Of a DNA stretch of 39,509 bases, positions 1 through 11,100 are shown in pieces. Both the position numbers and the translations under genes were made by a program. The DNA comes from Nemertoderma westbladi (taxonomy: Eukaryota; Xenacoelomorpha; Nemertodermatida; Nemertodermatidae). The notes under the pieces were generated by a model that was not told where the DNA came from, ran no database searches, and saw only the letters and a program-made list of their open reading frames with translations. The stretch spans positions 1 through 39,509 of the forward strand of contig JAUCBJ010008946.1 of the NCBI GenBank assembly GCA_032718475.1. The letters are read 5' to 3'. Each line of letters opens with the position of its first letter. Position 1 is the first letter of the stretch.

Positions 1-10
1 TGATGTAATG

Positions 11-202
11 TATATCCGCCATCTCTGAACTTATTAAATTAAATTAAAGGAAGAACAGGAGTCAGTATGTCGTTAACATCAATTATCATCTCTGAACTTT
101 GGAGAAACGAAATTGCGACAACTATGGCGAATCGGGAAGCCTGGAAGGATCTCATTTCCACTGTCCGAGTTCGCTCGACTTAGTAGTAGTAGTATATCCG
201 CC
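11..202 (+). mobile_element. RTE-like LINE 3' end, heavily 5'-truncated
   Basis: A short reading frame ending at the TAG at 181-183 contains MANREAWKDLISTVRVRST. This matches the C-terminal tail of RTE-like endonuclease/reverse transcriptases (the DREAWRDLI..VRARS type). The stop runs into a (TAG)n microsatellite tail at 181-192, the kind of 3' tail this LINE group carries. The 10-mer TATATCCGCC occurs at 11-20 and again at 193-202, directly flanking the fragment, and is a plausible target-site duplication. The motif ATCTCTGAACTT occurs twice (21-32 and 89-100), so the segment before about 89 may be a duplication or transduced sequence. Only the last 30 or so codons of the LINE remain, so it is a dead copy. 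Clade assignment is tentative. Confidence 0.6.
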
Positions 203-739
203 TAACCTAATCCTTTAACTTAATTGACGTACTGTTCTGTTGTTATGTAAAAGGTAGACCTAATCACATCAGATACTAATTAAAATAATGTCTTAATAAC
301 TAATTATATTCATTCATACAATAAGCAATGTAGCCAATTAAGGCTGTGATTGACAAATTAACCGCACAATTAATTAATTGACAAAACAAAAATCAAACTA
401 GTAGAGATCATATCCAAACCTGTATAAATATAAATAAACGCAACGATATAACTAACACATGTACGTACACTATATTAACTGTAGAGGGGGATACTGTCCC
501 TCCTGCGAAAAGCAAAATATATTTATCAGTATTTTAATTAATGTAACTTAAAGAAATTGAGCCTTGAGCAGGAATAAAGAGAAATACCGACCTCACTAAG
601 CGCGCGAGCTGGGGAAAGATCTTCTCTGTGCTGGGGGAAAGAGCGCGTAAGAAAAGGGGTAAGAGGGGGAAAGAAAAGGGGTATGGATCTATAAATAGCA
701 TCCAATGGGACGCCTCTATTTAACTATACCCATTCCTAC
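203..739. other. Gene-free AT-rich stretch with purine-rich end
   Basis: No coding signal is seen. The first 350 bases are AT-rich. From about 600 to 705 the top strand is purine-rich, with several GGGGAAAG/AAGGGGTA-type blocks. No promoter or RNA gene can be supported. Confidence 0.5.
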
Positions 740-2760
740 ATACCTACTTACACGTACCCTCCCACCCACCTAAGCACGTCGACTTAACTGCACCCACCCA
801 CCCACCTAAGCACAACTACTTAACTGCACCCACCCACCCTCCTAAGCACGTCTACTTAACCGCACCCACCCACCAACCTAAGCACGTCTAGTTAACCACA
901 CCCACCCACCTACCCACCTAAGCACATCGGCTTAACCGCACCCACCCACCCACCTAAGCACACTTACTTAAACGCACCCACCCACCCTCCTAAGCACGTC
1001 TACTTAACCACACCCACCCACACACCTAAGCACGTCTACTTACCCGCACCCACCCACCCACCTAAACACTTCTACTTAACCGCACCCACCCACCCACCTA
1101 AGCACGTGTACTTAACCGCACCCACCCACCCACCCACCTAAGCACGAATACTTTACCCACACCCACCCACCTACCTAAGCACACCAAGTTAACCGCACAC
1201 ACCTAAGCACATCGACTTAACCGCACCCACCCACCTAAGCACGTCTACTTACCCACACCCACCCACACACCTAAGCACATCGACTTAACCGCACCCACCC
1301 ACCCACCTAAGCACGTATTCTTACCCGCACCCACTCACCTACCTAAGCACAACTAGTTAACCGCAACCACCTAAGCACATCGACTTAACCGCACTCACCC
1401 ACCCACCTAATCACGTATACTTAACCACACCCACCCACCCACCTATGCACGTATACTTACCCACACCCACTCACCTACCTAAGCACACATAGTTAACTGC
1501 ACCCACCTAAGCACATCGACTTAACCGCACCCACCCACCCACCTAAGCACGTCCACTTACCCGCACCCACCCACACACCTAAGCACATCGACTTAACCAC
1601 ACCCACCCACCCACCTAAGCACGTATACTTACCCGCACCCACTCACCTACCTAAGCACACCTAGTTAACCGCACCCACTTAAGCACATCGACTTAACCGC
1701 ACCCACCCACCCACCCACCTATGCACGTATACTTAACCACACCCACCCACCCACCTATGCACGTATACTTACCCACACCCACCCACCTACCTAAGCACAC
1801 CTAGTTAACCACACCCACCCACACACCTAAGCACGTCTACTTACCCGCACCCACCCACCCACCTAAACACGTCTACTTAACCGCACCCACCCAGCCACCT
1901 AAGCACTCCTAGTTAACCGCACCCACCTAAGCACATCGACTTAACCGCATCCACCCACCCACCTAAGCACGTATACTTACCCGCACCCACTCACCTACCT
2001 AAGCACACCTAGTTAACCGCACCCACTTAAGCACATCGACTTAACCGCACCCACCCACCCACCCACCTATGCACGTATACTTAACCACACCCACCCACCC
2101 ACCTATGCACGTATACTTACCCACACCCACCCACCTACCTAAGCACACCTAGTTAACCACACCCACCCACACACCTAAGCACGTCTACTTACCCGCACCC
2201 ACCCACCCACCTAAACACGTCTACTTAACCGCACCCACCCAGCCACCTAAGCACTCCTAGTTAACCGCACCCACCTAAGCACATCGACTTAACCGCATCC
2301 ACCCACCCACCTAAGCAGTAAGCACGTCTACTTACCCGCACCTACCCACCCACCTAAACACATCTACTTACCCGCAACCACCCACCCACCTAAACACATC
2401 TACTTAACCGCACCCACCCACCCACCTAAGCACGTGTACTTAACCACACCCACCCACCCACCTATGCACGTATACTTACCCACACCCACCCACCTACCTA
2501 AGCACACCTAGTTAACCGCACCCACCTAAGCACATCGACTTAACCGCATCCACCCACCCACCTGAGCACGTCTACTTACCCGCACCCACCCACCCACCTA
2601 AGCACGTCTACTTAACCGCACCCACAAACCAAACTAAGCAAGCACGTCTACTTAACCGCACCCAACCTCCCCTACCCCTACACACCTAACTACCCGCACT
2701 CACCTACCCCTACCCACCCTCCCTCCCTCCCACACCCTATTTACCCGCACCGACCGCCCG
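740..2760. repeat. C-rich minisatellite with higher-order structure
   Basis: This array of roughly 30-45-bp units has the form (CACC)n, CTAAGCAC, a variable 6-8 bases, then TTAACCG/TTACCCG. The number of CACC blocks varies from unit to unit and substitutions are common, especially in the variable segment (GTCTACTTAACC, ATCGACTTAACC, GTATACTTACCC, ACCTAGTTAACC). Superimposed on the basic units is a 348-bp higher-order duplication. The block starting near 1619 reappears almost unchanged near 1967 and runs to about 2314. The array decays into irregular CACCC/CTACCC-rich sequence after about 2640. The complementary strand carries runs of GGGTGGGTGGGTGG, capable in principle of forming G-quadruplexes. 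No coding function is seen. Confidence 0.95.
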
Positions 2761-3296
2761 AACCTAACAAACACACCCACCCCTACTTTTTCTACCTTAT
2801 TCAGACTCCACGGCAAACATTCTCGGAGCAATCATGCCGTACCAGAAATTTACAAAAACGGAAAGCAGGGACAGTTTTCGCAAAACGTTTTTTACAAGAA
2901 CCGTTTTTTTGATAATCGTTTCCTATCAAATAATGCTAAGTATTTACATCCTAGAACATTCGATAACTATTGTAAATTATTGTAATTAATAGGTAGGTTG
3001 TTTTTTTTACCATATATTATTAAATAAATGTGAGATATTTAGTGCAGTTAGTTTAATTATAATATCGTAAACATCACTGCACAAAAACGCATTTTACACA
3101 CCATCTTTAAAACATTACCTTTATTCGCATGCGAAAATAAGGGTTATGCCAGAGCCAGCCTAGAGGCCAAGCAAGGTACCGGTAGCCGTAGAATGCAAGA
3201 AGCTAGAAGCTTCCTATTGGGTGCTATTTTTAGATCCTTCCCACTTTTCTTACCCCCTTATCCGTGCCACCACTGGTTCAGCCAAACAACCCAGGC
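2761..3296. other. Gene-free spacer
   Basis: AT-rich sequence with a T8 run near 3001 and no credible ORF. I see no RNA gene or transposon terminus. Confidence 0.4.
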
Positions 3297-3570
3297 AGCT
3301 CCGTAGCCCATCATTGTTCCAATTCTTCCGGTAGGCTATCATTACGGCTCTCCTAATTTGTTTCAAATTTGTTTCACTGGCATACTTAACATTGTTCCAA
3401 TTTTTTGAGCTCCGTAGCCCATCATTGTTCCAATTCTACGGTAGACTATCATTACGGTCCTCCTAATTTGTTTCAAATTTGTTTCACTGGCATACATAGC
3501 ATTGCAGGTAGGACACCATTACGTGGCTCCTAATATGTTTCAATTATGTCCCAATTTTGTTTCAACTAAC
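3297..3570 (+). repeat. 111-bp tandem repeat, about 2.5 copies
   Basis: A unit beginning AGCTCCGTAGCCCATCATTG at 3297 is repeated at 3408 (period 111). Both copies share TTTGTTTCAAATTTGTTTCACT. A third, partial and more diverged copy covers about 3505-3570 (CACCATTACG, CTCCTAATATGTTTCAA). No coding signal is seen. Confidence 0.8.
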
Positions 3571-3767
3571 AGAGACATACTAGTGGCAGTACGCGCGCTC
3601 AGAAATGTAAACAAAGACCGTAATGCATTGCGCGGTTTTCCATAGGCCTCTGTCCAACATAAAGTGAAAATCGCTCTGATTCGCTGAATAGGCAGAACAA
3701 AGAGGTTCCACGTCTACAGGAAATCAGCTGACAGATTTCGTCATCTGAGCTCCAATCTTTTAGAGTA

Positions 3768-3864
3768 TTATGCGCATTGCGGAAAAATGACTTGTTATGT
3801 CCACAAAAGCACCTACACTGCGCATTGCAGGAAAAATGACTTGTTATGTCCGCAAAAGCTTTTA
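3768..3864 (+). repeat. 50-bp direct repeat, two copies
   Basis: TGCGCATTGCGGAAAAATGA at about 3770 and TGCGCATTGCAGGAAAAATG at about 3818 are each followed by CTTGTTATGTCC(A/G)CAAAAGC. The two near-identical copies lie side by side. Confidence 0.75.
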
Positions 3865-3878
3865 CAAAATCAAATATC

Positions 3879-3950
3879 GGCGAATTAATATCTCATCTCG
3901 GCGACTTAATATCTCATCTCGGCGACTTAATATCTCATCTCGGCGAATTC
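3879..3950 (+). repeat. 21-bp tandem repeat, three copies
   Basis: The 21-base unit CGGCGACTTAATATCTCATCT is repeated three times in tandem and ends at CGGCGAATTC. It is in phase with codons, so it creates a repetitive peptide in a 78-codon ORF (3846-4082), but nothing else supports that ORF as a gene. Confidence 0.8.
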
Positions 3951-4502
3951 ACAATAATAACAATAATTAAGGGTAGGCCTAATAGAGTTGGTTACAGTGG
4001 GCTGGGCACGTTATTATATTCTAACCAAAATGTTATTCCCTATTGGTACATAGGTAAGATAGCGCTGACCGCTCATCAATAAAAAAAGAAACTAACAGTG
4101 CCGTTAATCTAAAGCACCATTATATTCTCTACTGTAGGTGTGCTATAAATGAATTCATTTTGACTTCGTAAGTAACCTTACCATCATCATACGGAAGGAT
4201 ACGCCGATATCGGCACTGTACTGTAGGTAGTATGTGGGCCTACAATAAATACTTGTTGTATTAACCAGATTAGACGCTGATAATCCTGCAGTTAAATACT
4301 AAAATACTAATACTAAAAATAATTATTGCATTTTTGGCCGAATCACGATTTTTAAGCCAAAAGGCAAATTGTTGACGTAACCATTGTGGTTCTCTCTCGG
4401 GGAAAATACCACACCCTGGTTTGCCATTCCACTGGGTGGTTGTCGCAGTGGAGTCAGATATGAGGCCCATCACCCATACCTATTCTGACGCACATAACCC
4501 AC
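3951..4502. other. Gene-free stretch before the split LINE
   Basis: No protein with recognisable similarity. Short ORFs on both strands here look random. The 8-mer TAACCCAC at 4495-4502 is a possible left target-site duplication of the minus-strand LINE, repeated at 18269-18276. Confidence 0.4.
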
Positions 4503-4779
4503 CATTATTACTACTACTAGGATCGGCATGCTGCATTGCAGCTGCATTTTTAAGAAGGCTGTGCTGGCTTATCGACAAAATTGCACCGCCACAACTCCCT
4601 ATCACCCATGACATTTGCTAGATCATCCGCATCTTTAAGGCCAGTGTCCTTTAAGATGCGTCTCAAAAAAGTCATGGGCTGTCCACCATGCTTATTCACT
4701 CCATGAGGCTGCCAAAGTACAAGATTATGCACTGGCTGGTCCTCACGGCGAAAGCAATGTCCTGCAAAGCGGAGGCGAT
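4503..4779 (-). mobile_element. 3' part of the minus-strand RTE-like LINE
   Basis: Read on the minus strand, this encodes the C-terminal end of the LINE that continues at 16700. It starts with RLRFAGHCFRRED at the insertion junction, then NLVLWQPHGV, then LKDTGLKDADDL and MGDRELWR, and stops near 4550. This RRLRFAGHC ... LLLWEP ... DTGL ... DR..WR order is characteristic of RTE-like endonuclease/RT proteins. Beyond the stop the minus strand ends in a TAGTAGTAGTAATAAT tail (about 4505-4521 on the plus strand), the same kind of tail as the LINE tip at 181-192. The fragment is separated from the rest of the LINE by the BEL/Pao insertion. Confidence 0.8.
4775..4779 (+). repeat. Target-site duplication of LTR element, left copy
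   Basis: GCGAT immediately precedes the 5' LTR and is repeated at 16695-16699 directly after the 3' LTR. A 5-bp duplication is usual for BEL/Pao elements. Confidence 0.9.
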
Positions 4780-6012
4780 TGTAAAAGCTTCTGTGGGATA
4801 TAACTGGCCCTTTTGCTTCGCAATCCAGTTTCCCCCCAGGCGCTGGAATACTCTAAAAGGCTCTCTAACTATATATATGTTCCCCTCGCCCGCAAGGTAC
4901 CGTTATAGGTGTTTTAACGGACATAAAAGTCATTCTTCTATATACGTGCTTTGGAGGACATGGTAAGGCAAAAAACCCGCAATGCACCAAATACCCTTAC
5001 ACAGCTTAGCCTTGATGATTCAGATTGCGACATCTAACAGCTGGTTGCTGACATGGAAACGGCCATTGGACACATGGTTCTTTGTTTAGCTTAAGCCAAT
5101 CAGAGCGATTTTTTCTGTCGATGTGGAGATATTCGGCCGATGATACTAGGAGTGTTCAGTCTTACTGTTTTTGTGATACTGTTGTGTTCCTTCTATCTAG
5201 GCCAGGAACACCGGCTCTAGAGTCAATTCTTTTCAGACTTTAGAAGAAACATTAGTAGGCTTAAGATTATAGAGCGTATAACTGTTATCGGTCCAGTCAA
5301 ACAGTGTTACCATCTTAACCTACCGTCTTAATGCTATTTACTGTTGTGTTTTGGTTGAATATTATTATTTGGAGAACATTTATAAAGAACCCAAATTTCC
5401 CAATTTTCTTGATACACTACAGGTTAGAGAGACGGGTTATATATAGCGATTGCGACTTATATTGTTGTGGTTTGTAGTGAATTTAATGCTATTTGATAAG
5501 CACTACATGAGTCCGTTGCTGCTCTCTTTATATATGATAAAATTCATTGACGGTCGGCAAATTAGTGAGCAGTATTGTGTGTTACCGGTAGTGTGCCTGA
5601 TTGTGACTGATAACTAAGCATTTCCTAAAGAATGCGCCTCATACGTGAATCATAAGCCTTACCGACTTACCGTTGTGATTAGTATAAGTCATATCTCTGT
5701 TTACCTAGATAGAGCGCCACGTCCTAAAGGAACTGTTAATATTTCCCGAAAGTGAATAATATTAGTCAGAAATTAATTATTAACGATCAATCGAATAATA
5801 CAGTAAGCTTAAACTGCAATAATAATCTAAGTCCTCAGAATCCAGTCTCCCGGGTATATCCAGCGGGTGAATGGACGCGCACTAGGCTGGCTTCTGCTAA
5901 TGTTGTGTTTATTGGTATTAAATATTTGTCAACTTCTAAAGTCTGTTTATAAACCAAAAGACATATAAATTTTGGCAGGTTAAACTGCTAAAGGTCTTCA
6001 AAAGCGCGTACA
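4780..6012 (+). repeat. 5' long terminal repeat
   Basis: The LTR starts TGTAAAAGC and ends GCGTACA, giving the usual TG...CA ends, and is 1233 bp long, the same as the 3' copy. It should contain promoter, transcription start and polyadenylation signals. Candidate TATA-like stretches are ACTATATATATG near 4868-4879 and GGTTATATATAGC near 5435-5447. Which of them is used cannot be decided from sequence. A 66-codon ORF (5752-5952) recurs in the other LTR simply because the LTRs are identical, and I do not regard it as a gene. Confidence 0.95.
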
Positions 6013-6088
6013 ATAACAGTTATTGTCTTTATTGCAGTAAGCAATAAAGTTGAAAGTACCGGTCGACCGGTAAACCTGAACCGGTACT
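6010..6088 (+). promoter_or_regulatory. Hairpin cluster at the primer-binding position
   Basis: Directly at the LTR/leader border there are three consecutive inverted repeats. The first is ACAATAAC-A-GTTATTGT (6010-6026), with perfect 8-bp arms that span the LTR end. The second is CTTTATTGC-5 nt-GCAATAAAG (6027-6049), with perfect 9-bp arms. The third is AGTACCGGT (6055-6063) pairing with ACCGGTACT (6080-6088), with the palindrome CCGGTCGACCGG overlapping it. In LTR retrotransposons this is where a tRNA primer-binding site normally begins with TGG, but no TGG lies in the first 20 bases after the LTR. A role in priming, dimerisation or packaging is only inferred. Confidence 0.6.
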
Positions 6089-6298
6089 TCTGTAGGTCAG
6101 TAGGCCCAACTGTCCTAACCGGTACTTCCAGTATAAGTACATTAGTATTGTTCGATTTTGATTATTGTATACCGGTAGGTCTCGATATTAAATCGGGGAC
6201 GCCTGGTTTTTATTGGGATTTTACTTAGGTCTATTTCTGTCAGTTTTATTTCCTAGTAAGTTAATATTGAGCTGAAGACGTGTAAGTCTGCTCAGATT

Positions 6299-6833
6299 GT
6301 TCAGATAACTGTAGGCCGGACTGTTGTCGGATTGTTGTTGGGTTTGGAGAGATTACGGCGTGTGTAGAGTTTGTCCGATAGAGTGCCAGTTAGTAAGTTG
6401 GGGCAGCCATAGCTGTAAGGTCAATCCCCTCTTAAAGAATAAGTCGTACTACCGTGTTAGAACGCATACTAACTAACCATTTTGGAATCTGCACATACTG
6501 TAGTTTATTTAGGCTTGACAGTATTCTGCCAGCGTTTTGGCCTGTGTTTGTTTGTGTGGTCTGTTCAGGTACCGTAATAGCTATTACTCAGATATTTTGT
6601 AGGCTGGATTGTTGTCTAGCTATTATTAGGTCTGAAGAGATTGCTGCTTGTGTAGAGTTTGTCTGATAAAGTGCCAGTTAGTAAGTTGGGGCAGCCATAG
6701 CTGTAAGGTCAATCCCCTCTTAAAGAATAAGTCGTACTACCGTGTTAGAACGCATACTAACTAACCATTTTGGAATCTGCACATACTGTAGTTTATTTAG
6801 GCTTGGTGGTAGTCTGCCAGCGTTTGGTTTGGA
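6299..6833 (+). repeat. 288-bp tandem duplication in the retrotransposon leader
   Basis: TGTAGAGTTTGTC(C/T)GATA at 6363 recurs at 6651 (period 288). The best-conserved core, from GTGCCAGTTAGTAAG through TTTATTTAGGCTTG, is nearly identical in both copies (about 6380-6517 and 6668-6805). The flanks (CAGATA...TTGTAGGC(C/T)GGA(C/T)TGTTGTC) are more diverged. A short third trace of the unit border is visible near 6850-6890. ORFs across it are not convincing. Confidence 0.85.
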
Positions 6834-7809
6834 TTTTGTTTGAGTATTCTGTACGGGTAGCGTAATATTTATTATTCAGAGTTTATGCGATTATTCGCAA
6901 CATTCCTATCCCTAAGTTTATTCCTACAGTAATTGTGTTTGTTACACATACCGTTATAGTTAAATTAACCCCGGTACTACACGGGCTGCTTGGCGTAGGA
7001 AAAGACTGGTGACTTTGTGCTTCGGTCACTCCAGCAGATGCCGTGGTTCTTTTAACTGTTCAAGTATATTTAACTACTGATTATTTGTTGTATCAGTACT
7101 TGTACCTAATTTAGGGTTTAGTGTACAGTGCTTTCCGAAGTAATTAGTGTGTAGGCAGTATATTTGTGTTGTAAAGTGGTTAATAGGCACGTTGGATCTG
7201 GTAGTCCGCGGTAATTAACTTCCAGGTAGGAACACTCCGTGATACATAACGTAGTACCTATAGCGATACGGCTATAGGTCGTCAGGCGGTGGTATTTTCC
7301 TATCTGGACAGTGCAATATATTTACTACTACTTATTATTTTCAAATACCGTAGTACCCTGTCCGTTGTAATAACCAGAATTCTAACCCTTTGTTAGGCTG
7401 GTTTGTAGACTTCCTGTAAAATTACCCTAAAAATTTCGTACGTAATATTTTGTTGTGTTTAATTAGAGATTTAATCTCACCCGTATCGTAAGTAATTTGT
7501 AGTATTAAGTAACTTAGGTAAATTAGAATTATCTGTTTTAGTGTCCAATAAGTAGCACTCCACTGAGAGCGCACAGCTTCTGTGTAGTGACTCCCCCCAG
7601 AAATAGTAACATCTATTTCAATATTGTAACAAAACCCCTCATAAGGGTACATATAAATCCACTAAATCTATTAATAAAATAGTAGGCCTGTTATACAACA
7701 CTTAGGTCTTAATATCAGTTGGACTGCTGCTCAAATAACGGTAATAAAGTAAGTAAAGTAACCAAGTAACCCCTAACATTCAGAAATTCAATTATTTTAA
7801 AATAATTGA

Positions 7810-8065
7810 CATACCGGTATTTACAATAGGCTTATTATATTTATTCTATAAAATTAGGCTGAAATCATACCGGTACTCTGTAATTAATTCTAGTCCAGAA
7901 TTATACTTATATACTATAAGTGTAAGCTGCATACCGGTATTCACGATAGGCCTATTATATATTTATATAAATTTGTGCCAAAATTATATACCTGTATTCT
8001 GTGACAAAACTAGTTTACAATACTTATATATACTATAAGCATACCGGTATTCTAATATATTATAT
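7810..8065 (+). repeat. 120-bp tandem repeat upstream of gag
   Basis: The motif CATACCGGTATT occurs at 7810, 7930 and 8040. The first two copies continue with (T/C)ACAATAGG/(C)CTATTATAT-type sequence and the period is 120 then 110. They form the AT-rich end of the leader just before the gag start at 8187. Confidence 0.75.
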
Positions 8066-8186
8066 ATATATCACGCTACACTGAGTAGCAGTATCGGTAA
8101 TTAATTATTAGGCTAACAGTGATACTGAATTACTAGACTTGCTTTAGCTGTAATATAGCAGCAGGCATTCAACTGTACAATCAAAC

Positions 8187-11100
8187 ATGGCTGACACAAG
8201 GCAAACTCTGTCAGATAGTCTCCTAGAAACAACAGCCTGTTTCTCAGATCAAAGTGTAGAGAATCCCAGACCGAGGTCTGAAAACCCTCATACTGTAAGA
8301 AGGGCAACCCCTGCAGTGGTTGTGTCAGAACCTAGGTTGGTAGAAAAGATTTCGCAATTTGCGAAGTTAGTGAAGCGCCGTTGGTCTGCCATAGGTACTC
8401 GGGCCCAAGTCAAGCGGGATCAAGAAGAAGCTATAAAACAGCAGCAACCTCCTAGCCAAGAACCTAGTTCTCAGCGGCCCGATAGCTCCAGTAGTTCGGA
8501 TACTGTTGAGCGGACGCCCGAACGCGGAGCGAAGATGGCGGATACGGTTTATGATGAGCGGCCAACCTATGAAGAATCAACCGACGCCACTTCTTCTCAA
8601 GTGGAAAGTGAGGTGGAAAGCGAAGTGGAAAGCGAATTAACAGCAGCAGAGAAGCCGCGAACTAGAGACGCCATTGACAGCTATCTGTCAGACTATCAGC
8701 GATTCATAGGAGACGAAGAGTTGAGGAGACGACTGTCTGGACTTCGCCCTAATAGTGAAGGAACCAAGCTTGTGTTGGACGCAATCGATGCGGAAATGTT
8801 AGCTGCAAACCAAGCTAAATTTGATGAAAAACTCCGCCTCGTTAGAGTCCAAGAAGAACAAGTAAAGAAAAGACGGATAGAGGACCGAAAGGCAGCAGCA
8901 GTAGCAGCGGCGAAAGCGGCAGCGGCAGTGGAAGAGGCAAAAGCGGCAGCGGCACTGGCAGAAGCAGAAGTGGAAAGAAAGGCAGCAAAGGCAGTGGCAG
9001 AAGCAGAACGGAGAGCGTCTGAGGAGACTACCCAACTGGAGTTGGAATATCTGCAAGAGACGCAAGACAACATAAATAAACAGTTAACTGCTAGTCACAT
9101 GCAGATGATGAGAAGATCTACTCCCAAGCGCCAAGGATACACATCATCGGAGGAAGGCGAAACCACCGATCCTGAAGGCAGAGGAAATAGATCTCGTCTA
9201 AGCAGGCGTAGAAAAACATCTCACCGTCACAAATTGCCTGATTTGCCCCCAGCGGTTAGAAGACAACTAGCTAGCACAGACTTAGGTAGTACAGAACCCA
9301 CAGAACAAATTATTCAGGTCAAAGGACTCCCTACCATAGTTGATGAGCCTGAAATAATTAGGCCTATCGTTCCCAAAGCCACTTCTGTGCTAGAGACCCC
9401 TGTACTTCCAGAGCTTAACTCTAAATTCCCTCTACACAGTACTACACTGCCTGTACCCGGTAGAACAGTCCATGAGAATATCCCTGTCCTGGAAGCTGAG
9501 AGAGAAGTCAAAGATTTGTCTCCCGTCGTCCCACGTCAGCCCGCTACAATGTTGGCGACTCCCGCTTCGGCGGTCGAGTGGGTAGAGGAGGGACGGCGGG
9601 GGATGAATCTCCTGCTCGGACAGATGCAGGAGACTGTCCACCAACTTAAGGGAACAGTAAGGGAAGGTAGGGCAGAATTGCAAGAAGTGCAGCAAAGTAT
9701 CGCGCTAGAACGCGACAAATTAGTCAATATACAAAACGGTATACCAATACCCCCAGTAACATTGTGTCAACCTGTTAGGTCTGAAGTATTACATGCGCAA
9801 GGTGTGGAGCCTACACGCATCTATACTGCTAGTGAAGTAGAAACTCCTATAGCAAACCCTATTAAGGGTGATTATAAACCTGTTGTAAATGATATTCCCT
9901 ATAGACCTGATAATAATCCGAGAAATTTATATACCGATAATTCGATATTAAATAACACGATGGCCCAAGAAAGCTTTACGCGTCAGATGGCTAGAACAGA
10001 AGCCCGCCAAGCGGTCAAAGTGGGAGAGATCGTCAAATTCAATGGAGATGAGATGAAATGGTTACCTTTCAATGAATATTACAAAGATAGCATACAGAAT
10101 TCTGTACTATCTAACGGAGAGAAACTTAGGTTCCTCATCAAGTGTTTGGAAGGACCTCCCAAGTTAATGGCGTTAAAATTTATTGGACATCCAGAAGGAT
10201 TAAGACAAGTTTGGGATACATTAAACATCAGGTATGGTAACAAGGATAACATAGCTAAGTATTTGTATGCAAAATTAGTAGCCCCCCGACACTTCCTTAG
10301 CAGCGGGATTATAGAGTTTTCCGATGAGATTCAGGAGATCTGTAGACAATTGGACTGGTTAGGTAAGTCTCATGAATATCAGAGTTCCATGGTTATTGGA
10401 GCAGTAGTCTCTACTTTACCAAAGGGTGGAGTATGTACGCGTTGGGACAAGAAAGTGTTGTACATGAATGAACAACAACGACGAAGCCCTACCATGGCTG
10501 ATCTCATGTCCTTCTTAGATGGTGAGGTAAAACTACAACTCATAAAGCAGTCCAGAGAGAAAACATCGGAAAATAAGGTAAGTGAGAAACCCGTTTCTAG
10601 GAGAAGGATAATACCAGTGTGTTATACTGACGACGGCGAAAGCCAAGCTTCTCAAGAAGAGGACAGCAGGAAAGACACAGCAAAATCTTACTATGACAAC
10701 AAGACCTATAAAGACGTAAGTAAATACAAGTCTCGAACCAGTGACAGGAGAGAACAGGTAACAACAACTCCTCCTACGTCTCCTAAGAGAATTCACGGAA
10801 GAAAGCCCGAAGAAAGAACGAGAGTGCATAACGTTACCCAAGGTAAGGTGAGTAACATCAAACCAAAATGTGCGCTGTGCGACGGGCCCCACCGTTTGAG
10901 TGCGTGTGCTGAATTTCTAAAGAAATCCCTTGTAGACAGACGTACAGTCCTGTGGAATAAGCGGTTATGCTATAATTGCCTCAGATCAGGACACCAACGG
11001 CGAACCTGTTACTCCGACGTAAAGTGTGCAAAGTGCGGTGCGAAACATCACATCTTGTTACACAGTGAATTCGAACGAAACAACCCGAGTCAGGTAAGTG

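Noticed and set aside
740-2760. CRISPR array
   Set aside because: Units are short, variable in length and degenerate, with no constant repeat separated by unique spacers. The setting is eukaryotic.
740-2760. Telomere or interstitial telomeric repeat
   Set aside because: CCTAA occurs in each unit but never in uninterrupted tandem copies, so a minisatellite is the better description.
3846-4082. 78-codon ORF with a repeated LISHLGD peptide
   Set aside because: The peptide repeat merely reflects a 21-bp tandem repeat. No other sign of coding.
5752-5952. 66-codon ORF found twice, also at 16434-16634
   Set aside because: It recurs only because both LTRs are near-identical. It has no family resemblance and carries two substitutions, so it is not an independent gene.
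8696-9073. Open frames of 125 and 88 codons on the minus strand inside gag
   Set aside because: They are antisense shadows of the Ala-rich coiled-coil segment of Gag (Ser/Ala and Cys/Phe-rich translations of a simple GCA/GAA-rich region).
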